Made by a program: the position numbers and the translations under genes
Shown: positions 1 through 8,098 of the stretch, piece after piece
Numbering within the stretch: the first letter of the stretch is position 1
Layout: each line of letters opens with the position of its first letter
The notes under the pieces: generated by a model
The model's database searches: none
Told to the model about the DNA's origin: nothing
Seen by the model: only the letters and a program-made list of their open reading frames with translations
Source of the DNA: Methanobacteriota archaeon
GTDB taxonomy: Archaea > Halobacteriota > Methanosarcinia > Methanosarcinales > Methanosarcinaceae
Direction: 5' to 3'
Assembly: GCA_023399215.1 (NCBI GenBank)
Contig: JAEWQJ010000020.1
Coordinates: 62,001-126,000, forward strand
DNA length: 64,000 bases

Positions 1-82
1 CCCGGGCACCTATAGGCTTGTCACTTTCGTGAATTACCCTCATAATTTCAATGAGTTTTCGCTCAATTTGCGGATCCATCAT
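1..82 (-). CDS. nrpR: NrpR-like transcriptional repressor, N-terminal fragment
   Basis: Only the first 27 or so codons lie in the window; the gene runs off the left edge. Two adjacent ATGs (ending at 82 and 79) open the frame, and a GGTG Shine-Dalgarno sits about 6 nt upstream. The peptide contains ERKLIEIMRVIHESDKPIGAR, which matches the start of the winged-helix domain of NrpR, the 2-oxoglutarate-responsive repressor of nitrogen-fixation and ammonium-assimilation genes in methanogens. A relative with the same DUF128-type architecture is possible, since only the first helix is visible. Confidence 0.7.
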   Translation of the reverse strand, partial: MMDPQIERKLIEIMRVIHESDKPIGAR

Positions 83-698
83 GTTTAACACCGTTATGCT
101 TTACAATAAAAATGAATTGCCTTTGATTGTGACAAAATTCTGTAATTCTCAAATAAGCTCTGAGTAAAGCCTGTTCTCTCCTGGCTTGCCCAAAACCGAT
201 TTAGTTCTTATTTATATTCAATTATAGTAAATCTTTTCGTAGTTAATATATTTTATCTCCCAAGTTCCGTCACCCGAGTCCCGTCACCCGAGTCCCGTCT
301 CGGGAGGACGGGGCCCTTTTCGCTTCGCTCAAGAGGGCTGAACTATGGGTAAGATAAATTGTTTCTCAATTTGCTGAAAAGGGCTGATTTACCTGCAACC
401 TTTTTAAGAAAGTCTTGACCGCAAACCTTTTTTGAAAAAACTTGACCGCAAACCTTTTCAAAAAAGGTTTGATCGAAAACGTTGTTATTGTGTGATCAAC
501 CGGTGCAACGGTTGCGCTCAAGAGGGCTGAATTATAATGATAGTGTTTTTAAATAAGCCATGAGGACAAACTTCTGGTCAAGAAAAGTTGATTTTTAACT
601 CACTAAGGGCTGTTTTATCCTAATTTTATTTTGGTTATAGAATTAGGGGGTCTAAGTTACACTGGGTTATATAAAGTGTTTGTGTTTAGTTATATCCC
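83..698. repeat. Gene-free region with short direct repeats and hairpins
   Basis: No convincing gene. It holds a 14-bp direct repeat (267-280 and 281-294) running into a GC-rich hairpin (stem 294-299 with 307-312), two copies of a gctcaagagggctgaa-type motif near 325-343 and 515-535, and two copies of cttgaccgcaaacctttt near 414-462 followed by a short hairpin. The same word family (gctcaag, gaaaaggcttg) recurs at 11.6-11.9 kb, so these look like members of a dispersed intergenic repeat of this genome. Confidence 0.55.
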
Positions 699-1193
699 TC
701 ATACAATTTTTATAATTCCTGGTTGGGGGGAGTAAAGTTCTCCTGCTTCCAGGAGGTTTTTGAGAACTGTTTCGAATTTTTCCTAAGTTATTCCTTTTTC
801 GAGAGCTTTCTGTCGAAGTCCTTCTTTCTCTATTTTTCCGCCAGTGGTGTTCAAAAGCTCGAGAATAGTTGATTTTGGGTCTTTTTTTACAGGGGTAAGA
901 TTGGAAAGGCTTTTTTCTGGGAGTTTAAGTTTTTTTACTGGGGTTTCAGCTTCGAAGATTGAGGGTTCAGACTCTTTGGGAGGTGAGATTAGTGAAAAGT
1001 TTTCGTTGACTTTTCCGGAGATTTCAGCTTGAAGGCGAGTTCGAAAAAGCACTGCGTCTTCGAGATCTTCGGAAAAGTGGAATACCTTCAGTTTTCGGGT
1101 TTGCAGGAGAGCGCAGCAATGCTGGCATTTCAGGGTTTTTTTTCCTGTTTCTGTGATCTGGGCATGCTGTCGGCATTTCGGGCACACAATCAC
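699..1193 (-). CDS. Zinc-ribbon / winged-helix protein with in-frame UAG (candidate pyrrolysine)
   Basis: The first 136 residues end at a UAG (783-785), but the same frame stays open for 27 more codons to a UGA at 699-701. N-terminal CPKC and CQHC pairs (residues 4-7 and 23-26) form a zinc ribbon of the DUF5817 kind. The C-terminal part (from about residue 105) reads as a small winged helix like the MCM C-terminal domain: LELLNTTGGKIEKEGLRQKA before the UAG, then EKFETVLKNLLEAGELYSPQ after it. The UAG splits this one domain between recognition helix and wing, so readthrough with pyrrolysine is the simplest reading, giving 164 aa. The GTG at 1193 has no Shine-Dalgarno, and YAVIVCPKC homology begins upstream. 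A strong GGAAGGTGA inside the end of the neighbouring prenyltransferase gene points to a non-standard start (CTG at 1232). Probably co-transcribed with that gene. Confidence 0.7.
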
Positions 1194-1238
1194 TGCGTAG
1201 CGTAGATTTTTGCGCGTTTGTCCAAATTCCAGCTCAAC

Positions 1239-1913
1239 TCACCTTCCATATCTTCTCTTTCTTTTCTGAAAGTCCCTAATAGCTCTCATCAGATCGACCT
1301 TTCGTACATCTTTCCAGTTAACATCTGTAAAATAAAGTTCAGAATAAACTGACTGCCACACCAGAAAATCCGAAAGGTTCTGCCCTCCCGAACGGATCAT
1401 GATATCAGGCTCGTGGTTGACAAGGAGATGAGATTCGAGCATTTTTTCGTCTATCTCTTCAGGCCTGACAGTCCCTGCTTTAACTTCCTCAAGGATGGTC
1501 AGTACAGCCTTCATAATTTCATCTCTTCCCCCAAATCCCAGTGATACATATACAAGAAAATCATTTTCAGGAGCAGTGCTATTTACTTCTCCGTCAACGC
1601 CATATATTCTATAACCTGTGCCGGCAGGCAGATTAGAAAAGTTTTTTTCCAGCCTTGCTTTGAGCGTTGATGTGACTTCGGCTTTTAAAGCCGGATCAGT
1701 TTTCAGGATGTCTACATAGACGCTCACAATTTGGACCCTAAATTTTCTAAAAATAGTAAGTGTGGATATGAGCCTCTCGACCCCTTCAGGGTCAAAAAGG
1801 TCAGTTTCCTTGAGTATGATTGCTACATGCCTGGGACTATTTGAAAATTCCCTGGCTATTTGCCAGGTCAGGTACCTCTCATAGACCGGGTATGCAAAAG
1901 AAAGTAAATCCAT
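1239..1913 (-). CDS. Divergent cis-prenyltransferase (UppS/NgBR-like subunit)
   Basis: 224 aa with the fold signatures of undecaprenyl-diphosphate-synthase-type cis-prenyltransferases. HVAIIL begins at about residue 29. The C-terminal half is well conserved: PDIMIRSGGQNLSDFLVWQS followed by YSELYF. The catalytic DGNGRWA box that normally follows HVA is absent and replaced by KETDLFDPEG, so the subunit should not be active alone. This is the pattern of eukaryotic NgBR and of the second subunit of heteromeric archaeal enzymes; I recall such a two-subunit enzyme being reported in M. mazei for glycosyl-carrier-lipid synthesis. The partner is outside this window. The gene lies just upstream of, and in the same frame as, the zinc-ribbon gene, so translation is probably coupled. 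Confidence 0.8.
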   Translation of the reverse strand: MDLLSFAYPVYERYLTWQIAREFSNSPRHVAIILKETDLFDPEGVERLISTLTIFRKFRVQIVSVYVDILKTDPALKAEVTSTLKARLEKNFSNLPAGTGYRIYGVDGEVNSTAPENDFLVYVSLGFGGRDEIMKAVLTILEEVKAGTVRPEEIDEKMLESHLLVNHEPDIMIRSGGQNLSDFLVWQSVYSELYFTDVNWKDVRKVDLMRAIRDFQKRKRRYGR

Positions 1914-2065
1914 CTGAAAAATATCCTCCCTGACAAGCTAAAGCAATCCATTATTTCATCTTTTCTGTTATTCATATCAACTTCATAATTCTTTCCAGAC
2001 CTGTTTCGAATGACCTGTTCCAGACGACCAATTTTTCAGGTTTTCGGGTCTATTATTGGGTTTGT

Positions 2066-3250
2066 TTATTTTGCAGTGGATATGATCTTGATTACATCGC
2101 CATTTTTCAGTTCATGCTTTTCCCCAAGCCTAAGTCTTGTCCTTGCATCTACCGCGTACAAAAACCGGTCTCCGATATCAGTATGTATCTGGTAAGCAAG
2201 ATCATGGCAGGTAGAACCCCTTTTCATAAGGTAGGCATCAGGAAGCATATTCCCACTTTTATCGGACCATTTTCCTTCATCTTCTACTGGGTAGACAACA
2301 ATAAGGTCCAGAAGCTCGAAGACAGTCCTGTTTATACACTCCTGAACACCTGTACCGCCAAGCCTCTCAATCACTTTATGAATAGCTTCAAGCCCTTTTT
2401 TCTGGGCTTTTGTAAGGTCTCCACCAAGTACTTCGAATTTCCGGTCTCCGGGGCTGTATTTAATAAGCTCGTTTTTTGCTGCGGACTTAAGTGCTAGTTC
2501 GGCTGCTGCACTTACAGGGATTACTATTCTATCAATGTCTTTAAGCCTGTCCAGGTTTTCCCTTGAGGCGATGTCGGCTTTATTTGCGGCGATAAGCAGA
2601 GGCTTGCTGATCTCTCTCATTGCATCGCAGAGCCGGATCATATCTTCTTCGCTCCATTTAACCTGGTCCAGCCTTGCAAGTCCTGTTTCTATCAAAGCTG
2701 CATTCACATGTGATTCTCTTATTCCTGCTCCGGCAAGCTGGTCTGCAATTACGACTTCTAGCTTGAGCCCTTCTGCCTGGATTTTTCTGGCAAGCTTTAC
2801 CCAGTTTCTTTCCAGAATCCCATAAAGCCACATTGTGATTTCTCTATTCAGGAAAGCTACATCTTCAAGAGGGTCATGATCTCCGATATCTACAGGGTTG
2901 CCCTCGGCGTCAGTCCCGCCTGAGGCGTCCACTACATGAATAATTGCCTGAGCCTGCCTGAGTTCATCCAGAAAGGTATTCCCAAGTCCCCTTCCTTTGT
3001 ACGCATCAGGGACCAGTCCGGCAACGTCAATTATATCAATTGGGACGAGCCTCACTCCGTCCACACACTTTCCACATCTCTTTTCCTTTTCTTTGCAGGG
3101 GCATTCAACCCGCACATAGGTAACTCCGTGATTAGCATTAATAGTTGTAAAAGGATAATTTGCAATTTCAACATCTGCAAGTGTAGCAGCTTTGAAAAAA
3201 GTGGATTTTCCCGCATTGGGTTTTCCTGCAAGTCCTATAGTCATTGACAT
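2066..3250 (-). CDS. YchF/OLA1-related GTP-binding protein with TGS domain
   Basis: 394 aa. G1 is GKPNAGKST (residues 9-17), G3 is DVAG (about 75-78), and NKAD (about 225) is the G4 motif. A helical insert lies between the halves and a C-terminal TGS domain (about 315-394) ends DVIKIISTAK. This is the archaeal branch of the Obg/YchF GTPases, ribosome-associated translation factors. A small cysteine cluster (CPCKEKEKRCGKC, about 50-62) is inserted after the switch I region, as in other archaeal members, and may bind zinc. M1 or M3 could be the start; neither has a clear Shine-Dalgarno. Confidence 0.88.
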   Translation of the reverse strand: MSMTIGLAGKPNAGKSTFFKAATLADVEIANYPFTTINANHGVTYVRVECPCKEKEKRCGKCVDGVRLVPIDIIDVAGLVPDAYKGRGLGNTFLDELRQAQAIIHVVDASGGTDAEGNPVDIGDHDPLEDVAFLNREITMWLYGILERNWVKLARKIQAEGLKLEVVIADQLAGAGIRESHVNAALIETGLARLDQVKWSEEDMIRLCDAMREISKPLLIAANKADIASRENLDRLKDIDRIVIPVSAAAELALKSAAKNELIKYSPGDRKFEVLGGDLTKAQKKGLEAIHKVIERLGGTGVQECINRTVFELLDLIVVYPVEDEGKWSDKSGNMLPDAYLMKRGSTCHDLAYQIHTDIGDRFLYAVDARTRLRLGEKHELKNGDVIKIISTAK

Positions 3251-3382
3251 AAATTATAAAAACGAACTTGTTGCATTTAATCTTTATTGGTAGTGATACC
3301 AGAGAAGCAGAATTTTTTCCTCAACTTCTGAATCGAGGTCAAAACTGCAAATTAGGGGTTAAATCGTCTCTTGAAGAATAAA

Positions 3383-3390
3383 GTTTATAT
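3383..3390 (+). promoter_or_regulatory. TATA box for tRNA-Arg
   Basis: gtttatat lies about 37 nt upstream of the mature tRNA 5' end, the spacing expected for an archaeal TATA box with initiation some 25 nt downstream and a short 5' leader. Confidence 0.5.
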
Positions 3391-3423
3391 CCTTGAATGT
3401 GCTTATCAGTGTTGCTCGCTTCT

Positions 3424-3495
3424 GTCCCGATAGGGTAGTGGATATCCTTGAGGCCTGCGGAGCCTTAGACCTGAGTTCAAGTCTCAGTCGGGACG
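3424..3495 (+). tRNA. tRNA-Arg (anticodon GCG)
   Basis: A full cloverleaf can be drawn. The acceptor stem is GTCCCGA with TCGGGAC, discriminator G at 3495. The D arm contains GGGTAGTGG. The anticodon stem AGGC/GCCT carries the loop CTGCGGA, so the anticodon is GCG, reading arginine CGC/CGU. The T arm is CTGAG-TTCAAGT-CTCAG. CCA is not encoded. Confidence 0.93.
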
Positions 3496-3593
3496 TAAAT
3501 TCTTATTTTAAAGTTCTGTTCTTATTTTAAAGTTCTGTTATCTATCTGATTTTCATTTTACTCTTTTGATTTTTTCTTTGCTTCAATTTTATA

Positions 3594-3719
3594 ACAGAAT
3601 ACTTTACACCTGGACAGATATTTGACTGCTTAGCAGTACAGGAAAAAATCAATTTGATAAAATTACTGGACGCAGGTCTTTTCATTGATAAAGCTAAGAA
3701 GCACGAATTGAAGAAATAA
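3594..3719 (+). pseudogene. Possible C-terminal relic of an unidentified gene
   Basis: An open stretch without a start codon reads ITEYFTPGQIFDCLAVQEKI and continues through NLIKLLDAGLFIDKAKKHEL to a TAA. Composition is protein-like and unlike the surrounding AT-rich spacer, but no family is recognised and no upstream part is present. It could be chance. Confidence 0.2.
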
Positions 3720-3776
3720 ACAGAAAAAGTATTCCATAGTAAAGTGATATGGAAATAATTGATATATCGCGATTTT

Positions 3777-4565
3777 TTACACTTTGGTAATAGGTCTTGC
3801 TATACCTTTATAGTGATTGAAAAGGTCTTTTCCCCATCTAAGTGCACTTTCATCAAAACTTACCAGGTTATGATTGTAGTAAATTCCACTGTTGCAGAAG
3901 AGAGAGAGCGCCATGAACTTTTCCGTAACTATGCTTGAAGCAATTTTCATATTATTATTATTGCAGACATAGAGTCTGGTATGTTTCAGGTTCAGGAAAT
4001 GTTCAAGTTCTTTCTTGTAGTCATTGAGCATTCTATCATAAACGTATTCTGTAAACACCAGGGTTATATCCGTGCCCTTTGCTGCAAGCTCTATGCACAG
4101 GGACGGATAGATGGGTAGGAAAAAGGAGGATGAAATCCTAACTTTCTCGGATTCGGAAAGATATTTTACAACTTCTTTTGGATATTCAAACACATGGTTA
4201 CGGTCAGGGTTTACTTCAATATAGTTCCCAAGCTTTCCGATCTCGTCAAGAAACTCAGGAGGAATTGATGTCATATCCTGGTTTATCCAGTAATCGTGGT
4301 TTTTATCAAAAACGTTGAATGTTTCAAGAATTGTTTTCATCTTCGGAACCAGAATTTCGCCGATACTGGAAAGTTTATAGAGCCTGTTACTCTCAACAAT
4401 AAGATCCTGCTTCATCAGTATCTTTATCTGAGTCATTATTGGGCTCGAGCGGACATCAAGCGTATTTTTGATTTCTTCGATGTTCTTGGGTCCGTCCAGA
4501 AGTAGTAAAAGTAGATTTTTCCTTTTTTCTGAAAGAAAGAGAACATCCAGTAGTGATGAATCCAT
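3777..4565 (-). CDS. Msr-family (FilR1-type) methanogenesis regulator
   Basis: An N-terminal ArsR-like winged helix (residues ~1-75, FLSEKRKNLLLLLLDGPKN onward) is followed by the FilR1 middle domain (PF08350, formerly DUF1724), with the family's WINQDMTSIPPEFLDEIGKL core and a C-terminal ALRWGKDLFNHY signature. Proteins of this type (MsrA-MsrE in M. acetivorans) activate or repress particular methanol methyltransferase operons. I chose the ATG at 4565 (MDSSLLD) rather than the one at 4589, because all paralogues here begin at that point and a purine-rich GAGAGGGAA precedes it. It lies in tandem behind a close paralogue at 5076-5861, an arrangement like msrD/msrE next to mtaCB2, but orthology is inferred. 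Confidence 0.85.
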   Translation of the reverse strand: MDSSLLDVLFLSEKRKNLLLLLLDGPKNIEEIKNTLDVRSSPIMTQIKILMKQDLIVESNRLYKLSSIGEILVPKMKTILETFNVFDKNHDYWINQDMTSIPPEFLDEIGKLGNYIEVNPDRNHVFEYPKEVVKYLSESEKVRISSSFFLPIYPSLCIELAAKGTDITLVFTEYVYDRMLNDYKKELEHFLNLKHTRLYVCNNNNMKIASSIVTEKFMALSLFCNSGIYYNHNLVSFDESALRWGKDLFNHYKGIARPITKV

Positions 4566-4589
4566 CTGATTCCCTCTCTTAGGTCTCAT

Positions 4590-5075
4590 CTGTTATATGT
4601 GACATCATACATATCTCTATACTAAAGGCTCTGAACTTTTTGCCTTTATCTTTGCCATTATAGTTCTGATGGAATAAAGGATTTTTATGGGGTTGAAATT
4701 TTTGGGGTTTATATTTGGGATACAAAGGTAATTACCATTTTTATACATCACAATGTCATAAATAATATATCATAATACCTTAATATTATTTCTAAATATA
4801 ATTGCTTTTCATTAACTTTTAATAAGTTATACTTACTTTTCATTACCTTTTAATAAGTCACTTGAAAAATTCTGCATAGAAATTCTTTTAAAGCACATAT
4901 ACTCTTACTTTTTCATACCGTTCTCGTTTTTGAAAGTAGTCGGGCTTATCTAGTACTGCGATTCCGAAATAGGTTCATAAAACTTAGCTTTTTAATAGAT
5001 CTAACGATTACGGATTTTTCCAACAAATAAGAAATTTAGTTTGGAATCGAAGCAATAGATACGCATCTTTTCAAA
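4590..5075. other. Intergenic region between two Msr regulator genes
   Basis: About 490 bp, very AT-rich, with near-repeats of ttcattaacttttaataagt at 4809-4827 and 4839-4857. No gene or RNA is evident. It should contain the promoter of the downstream regulator gene: the stretch atttataacataataatat-like on the minus strand near 4750-4775 is the best TATA region. The length implies a long leader. Confidence 0.4.
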
Positions 5076-5861
5076 TCATATCTTGTTTACCTGTCTGGAA
5101 AGTCTCTTGAAATAATCGAACAGTTCCTGGCCCCATAAAAGGGCGCTGTGATCGGAGCTTATAATGAATTGCTGGTCGAATTTCCCGTTTTTATCAAAAA
5201 GGCCCAGCATCATTGTCCTATCAGTCACAGTAATCTCAGTAAGCTTTATTCCTTCTTTGGAAACATACAGGCTTACATTATCCATGCCCATTAATTCATT
5301 TATCATATTTGAGTGTTCGTTTGATAGATGGTTCCAGACAGATTGATTAAAATTCAGGGAAAGTTCGGCATCTTTTCTGCCAAGCTCAACGTACAGGGGG
5401 AGATAAGCGGGGTTGAAATAAGAAGCAAAAGTCGAAGCATGCCTTGCATTGGCCATGCTATCTATTATTTCTTGAGACGGTTCATATATATGGTTAAGGT
5501 CTGGCTCTATAAATGTGCAGTCTCCCAGTTCGGATATACGTTCCAGCAGGTGGCGGGGAATTCCGTTCAGATCGTGACCTGTCCAATATGAGTTATTTTT
5601 CTCAATTACATCAAGAGCACTTATCAGGGGCTTTATCTTCTTGATAATGAACTCTCCCAGGACTGTGAGTTTATACATTTTGTCTTCCTGGACAATAAGA
5701 TCATGATCTATCAGTTTCTTTATCTGGGGAAGGATCGAGGTGGCTGTAACATCCAGTGTGCTCTTGATTTCGTCAATATTTTTTGAGCCGCTATCCAGCA
5801 ATATAAGAAGGTTTTTTCTCTTATCGGAGCGGAAAACAAGATCAATAAGTGAAGAATCCAT
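5076..5861 (-). CDS. Msr-family (FilR1-type) methanogenesis regulator
   Basis: 261 aa, starting MDSSLIDLVFRSDKRKNLL. An ArsR-like winged helix occupies ~1-75, and the FilR1 middle domain carries WTGHDLNGIPRHLLERISEL (about 92-111) and ends ALLWGQELFDYF. It is closely related to the gene at 3777-4565 and probably arose by tandem duplication. A run of TATA-like sequence at 5981-6013 lies upstream on the coding strand, giving a leader of roughly 100 nt. Likely a DNA-binding regulator of a methanol methyltransferase operon; the target cannot be read from sequence. Confidence 0.87.
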   Translation of the reverse strand: MDSSLIDLVFRSDKRKNLLILLDSGSKNIDEIKSTLDVTATSILPQIKKLIDHDLIVQEDKMYKLTVLGEFIIKKIKPLISALDVIEKNNSYWTGHDLNGIPRHLLERISELGDCTFIEPDLNHIYEPSQEIIDSMANARHASTFASYFNPAYLPLYVELGRKDAELSLNFNQSVWNHLSNEHSNMINELMGMDNVSLYVSKEGIKLTEITVTDRTMMLGLFDKNGKFDQQFIISSDHSALLWGQELFDYFKRLSRQVNKI

Positions 5862-5980
5862 GTTCTCTTACTTCCTGTTATTCAGTAACTTGCAGTTGTA
5901 GCCGATCCTTCTTCCTGGCAGGCTGGTTCTCTGGCTGTTTGTTTTCAAATTGAGCGTTTCTCCGGTTTTTTAAATTGTCT

Positions 5981-6013
5981 CTTATATATAATATGTAATA
6001 TATAATATTACCT
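5981..6013 (-). promoter_or_regulatory. Probable promoter TATA region of the Msr gene at 5076-5861
   Basis: On the minus strand this stretch reads as overlapping TATA-like words (attatatattacatatta), 120-150 nt upstream of the start codon. It abuts the 3' end of the next upstream gene. Confidence 0.35.
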
Positions 6014-7942
6014 CTAATTAGTTAAAGTCTCAGGGTCACAGACCCCTACAAAAGTCATTTTTGTCTCCATTGGCATATGTTTCCAGCCAGGTGGAGAAAG
6101 GTATTCCATATTTGTGCTTATTTTTATTGAGCTTTCCGGAAGTCCAAAATCTTTCATTGAATCCAGAATAAGTTCTTCACCGGTTTTATGGGAATATTCT
6201 ATTGCCATACCATATTGCTCAAATTTCTTCCTTCCTGCAGGGGTAAATACCAGGAAATTCTGGTCCGGATTTTCCATTGAGGATGGTCTTATAATTATCT
6301 CAATTCTTTTAATTCCTTTTCCTACTAGAGCTCCAACTGCATTTCCTACGCTGGCCTGCTCAGGAACTATAACCTCTGCATCTATGAGACCCTTGATCTC
6401 TTCATAATAAGCTTTTACAGGGCCTCCGAGCATGACTATGGGAATATTTAATTTGTACTGGACAGGAACGTCTTCCTCCAGCATTTTCTTTATCCCTTCT
6501 TTTCCCTTGCCTTCCATGATAAAGGACATCAGGCTGTAAACCATATTTTTTGCAATCTGTTGCTTTATCTTTTTGCAAAAAGCATGAACTCCCATTTGAG
6601 TAAAACGCGAAAGTTTTTTGGCGCCAATCTGGGCAGCTTCCACATCCCATTCGGTATATTCCCCAAGTACGTGCAGGGCATCAGTTGGTGTGAAGCCTAT
6701 AGCCTGGATCGCACGCTGCTGGATCAATGAATCAAGGACTTCTGGAGAGGGAAAACGCTTCATTTTATTTAATATTCCATATATAGAAAGAGGCTCATCT
6801 TTTATAATCTCAAGTAACTTTTTTTCGCTTTCTGTAGGATTAATAGGGTCTGCTCCAGTGCTGACAAAATATTTTGTGGGCTGAGTATGTTCACTGAGCA
6901 TGGTCCTCAGGGGCACGGGGGTCTTTTCAAGTTTTTCTTTTAAAATAGGATACCGCACAGCAGCGACACAAAGAGGCATAACCCTTCTCGGACCTATCCT
7001 GATGCATTTCTTAAACCACACATGGCTATCTCCCCCGTTTGCTGAACTCTCCATTCTTATTGCTTTTACGCGGGTTTGCCAGCCTCCTACAACTGCTCCT
7101 TTCTCACAAAGCTCAGGAACTCCATTTTTTATTATGGAAACATCCGTACTTGTCCCTCCCACATCGATTACGGCGCAGGTGTCCAGTCCTGAGAGGTAAG
7201 AAGCTCCCTTAATACTTGCAGCCGGGCCTGAGAATATTGTTTCAATGGGACGCAGTTTTGCACTTTTTATATCTATAACCGAACCGTCACATTTCAGCAT
7301 AAGGATTTTTGCATCAAGGTTTCTTTTCTTTATTTCGGCAGTGATGGAATGAATAAACTGGTAGGTTATAGGAATTAGCTGGGCGTTTAAGACGGCTGTG
7401 GCTGCCCGTTCGTAAGCTCCAAGCTCCTGAGATAATTCATATCCGCAGACCACAGGATGTCCTGTCAATTTAAGGACTATCTCCTTTACTTTAAGCTCAT
7501 GTTCCGGGTTTCTTGTGCTGAAGTACGAAGACACTGCAAACGCGGAGACTTTCTTTTTCAGGCTTATTGCAAATTGTTCTACGGCAGTAAGGTCCAGAGG
7601 CTGCAGTTCATCTCCATTGCTGTCATGTCCTCCTTTTACAATAATACAGTAGTCTGCTGGAAGTTTTCTTGGGACAGTATAGTTCCCTACCAGGATCAGA
7701 CCAACAGGATATCCTGTTTTTTCGAGAATGGTATTTGTTGACAGAGTTGTGGAAACCGATACTAGCTTTACTTTGCTGAGATGATCCGGATTCAGTTTAT
7801 CAATTGCATTTCGAATTCCGACCATGAGGTCCGGATAGGTAGTAATTGCCTTGCTGGTATCAAGGATCCGGCTGTCCGAATCTCTTAAAATTACAGCATC
7901 GGTGTAGGTTCCGCCTGCGTCAATACCCAGACTATATCGCAT
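6014..7942 (-). CDS. Hydantoinase A/oxoprolinase-family ASKHA protein
   Basis: 642 aa. The start MRYSLGIDAGGTYTDAVILR is the phosphate-1 motif of the hydantoinase A / acetone carboxylase beta family. VSTTLSTNTILE (~84-95) and DVGGTSTDVSII (~258-269) are further signature motifs. In this family the fold binds ATP and couples hydrolysis to lactam opening or other activation. No HyuB partner is present, so a true hydantoinase role is doubtful. It is in tandem with a paralogue at 8099-10105 and between the Msr regulators and mtaCB, suggesting a function in methyl or corrinoid metabolism (inference). It ends in TAG with a TAA two codons later, and its C-terminus matches the paralogue, so this UAG is a genuine stop. 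Confidence 0.8.
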   Translation of the reverse strand: MRYSLGIDAGGTYTDAVILRDSDSRILDTSKAITTYPDLMVGIRNAIDKLNPDHLSKVKLVSVSTTLSTNTILEKTGYPVGLILVGNYTVPRKLPADYCIIVKGGHDSNGDELQPLDLTAVEQFAISLKKKVSAFAVSSYFSTRNPEHELKVKEIVLKLTGHPVVCGYELSQELGAYERAATAVLNAQLIPITYQFIHSITAEIKKRNLDAKILMLKCDGSVIDIKSAKLRPIETIFSGPAASIKGASYLSGLDTCAVIDVGGTSTDVSIIKNGVPELCEKGAVVGGWQTRVKAIRMESSANGGDSHVWFKKCIRIGPRRVMPLCVAAVRYPILKEKLEKTPVPLRTMLSEHTQPTKYFVSTGADPINPTESEKKLLEIIKDEPLSIYGILNKMKRFPSPEVLDSLIQQRAIQAIGFTPTDALHVLGEYTEWDVEAAQIGAKKLSRFTQMGVHAFCKKIKQQIAKNMVYSLMSFIMEGKGKEGIKKMLEEDVPVQYKLNIPIVMLGGPVKAYYEEIKGLIDAEVIVPEQASVGNAVGALVGKGIKRIEIIIRPSSMENPDQNFLVFTPAGRKKFEQYGMAIEYSHKTGEELILDSMKDFGLPESSIKISTNMEYLSPPGWKHMPMETKMTFVGVCDPETLTN

Positions 7943-8098
7943 GTCAAAACAGCCCCATTTTTACTTTATATTACACAATTAAGATCCTTTTTTAGCGGTA
8001 TACATCCTTTTTATATAAATTTATAAAATTATTCTCAAGATATATCTTTCTGCTTATAATATCCAGCTGCTGATATTCCCAATTTATCCTTAATCCTC

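Noticed and set aside
6008..6016. UAG at the end of the first hydantoinase-like gene as a pyrrolysine codon
   Set aside because: A TAA follows after one sense codon, and the protein end aligns with its paralogue, so the UAG is an ordinary stop.
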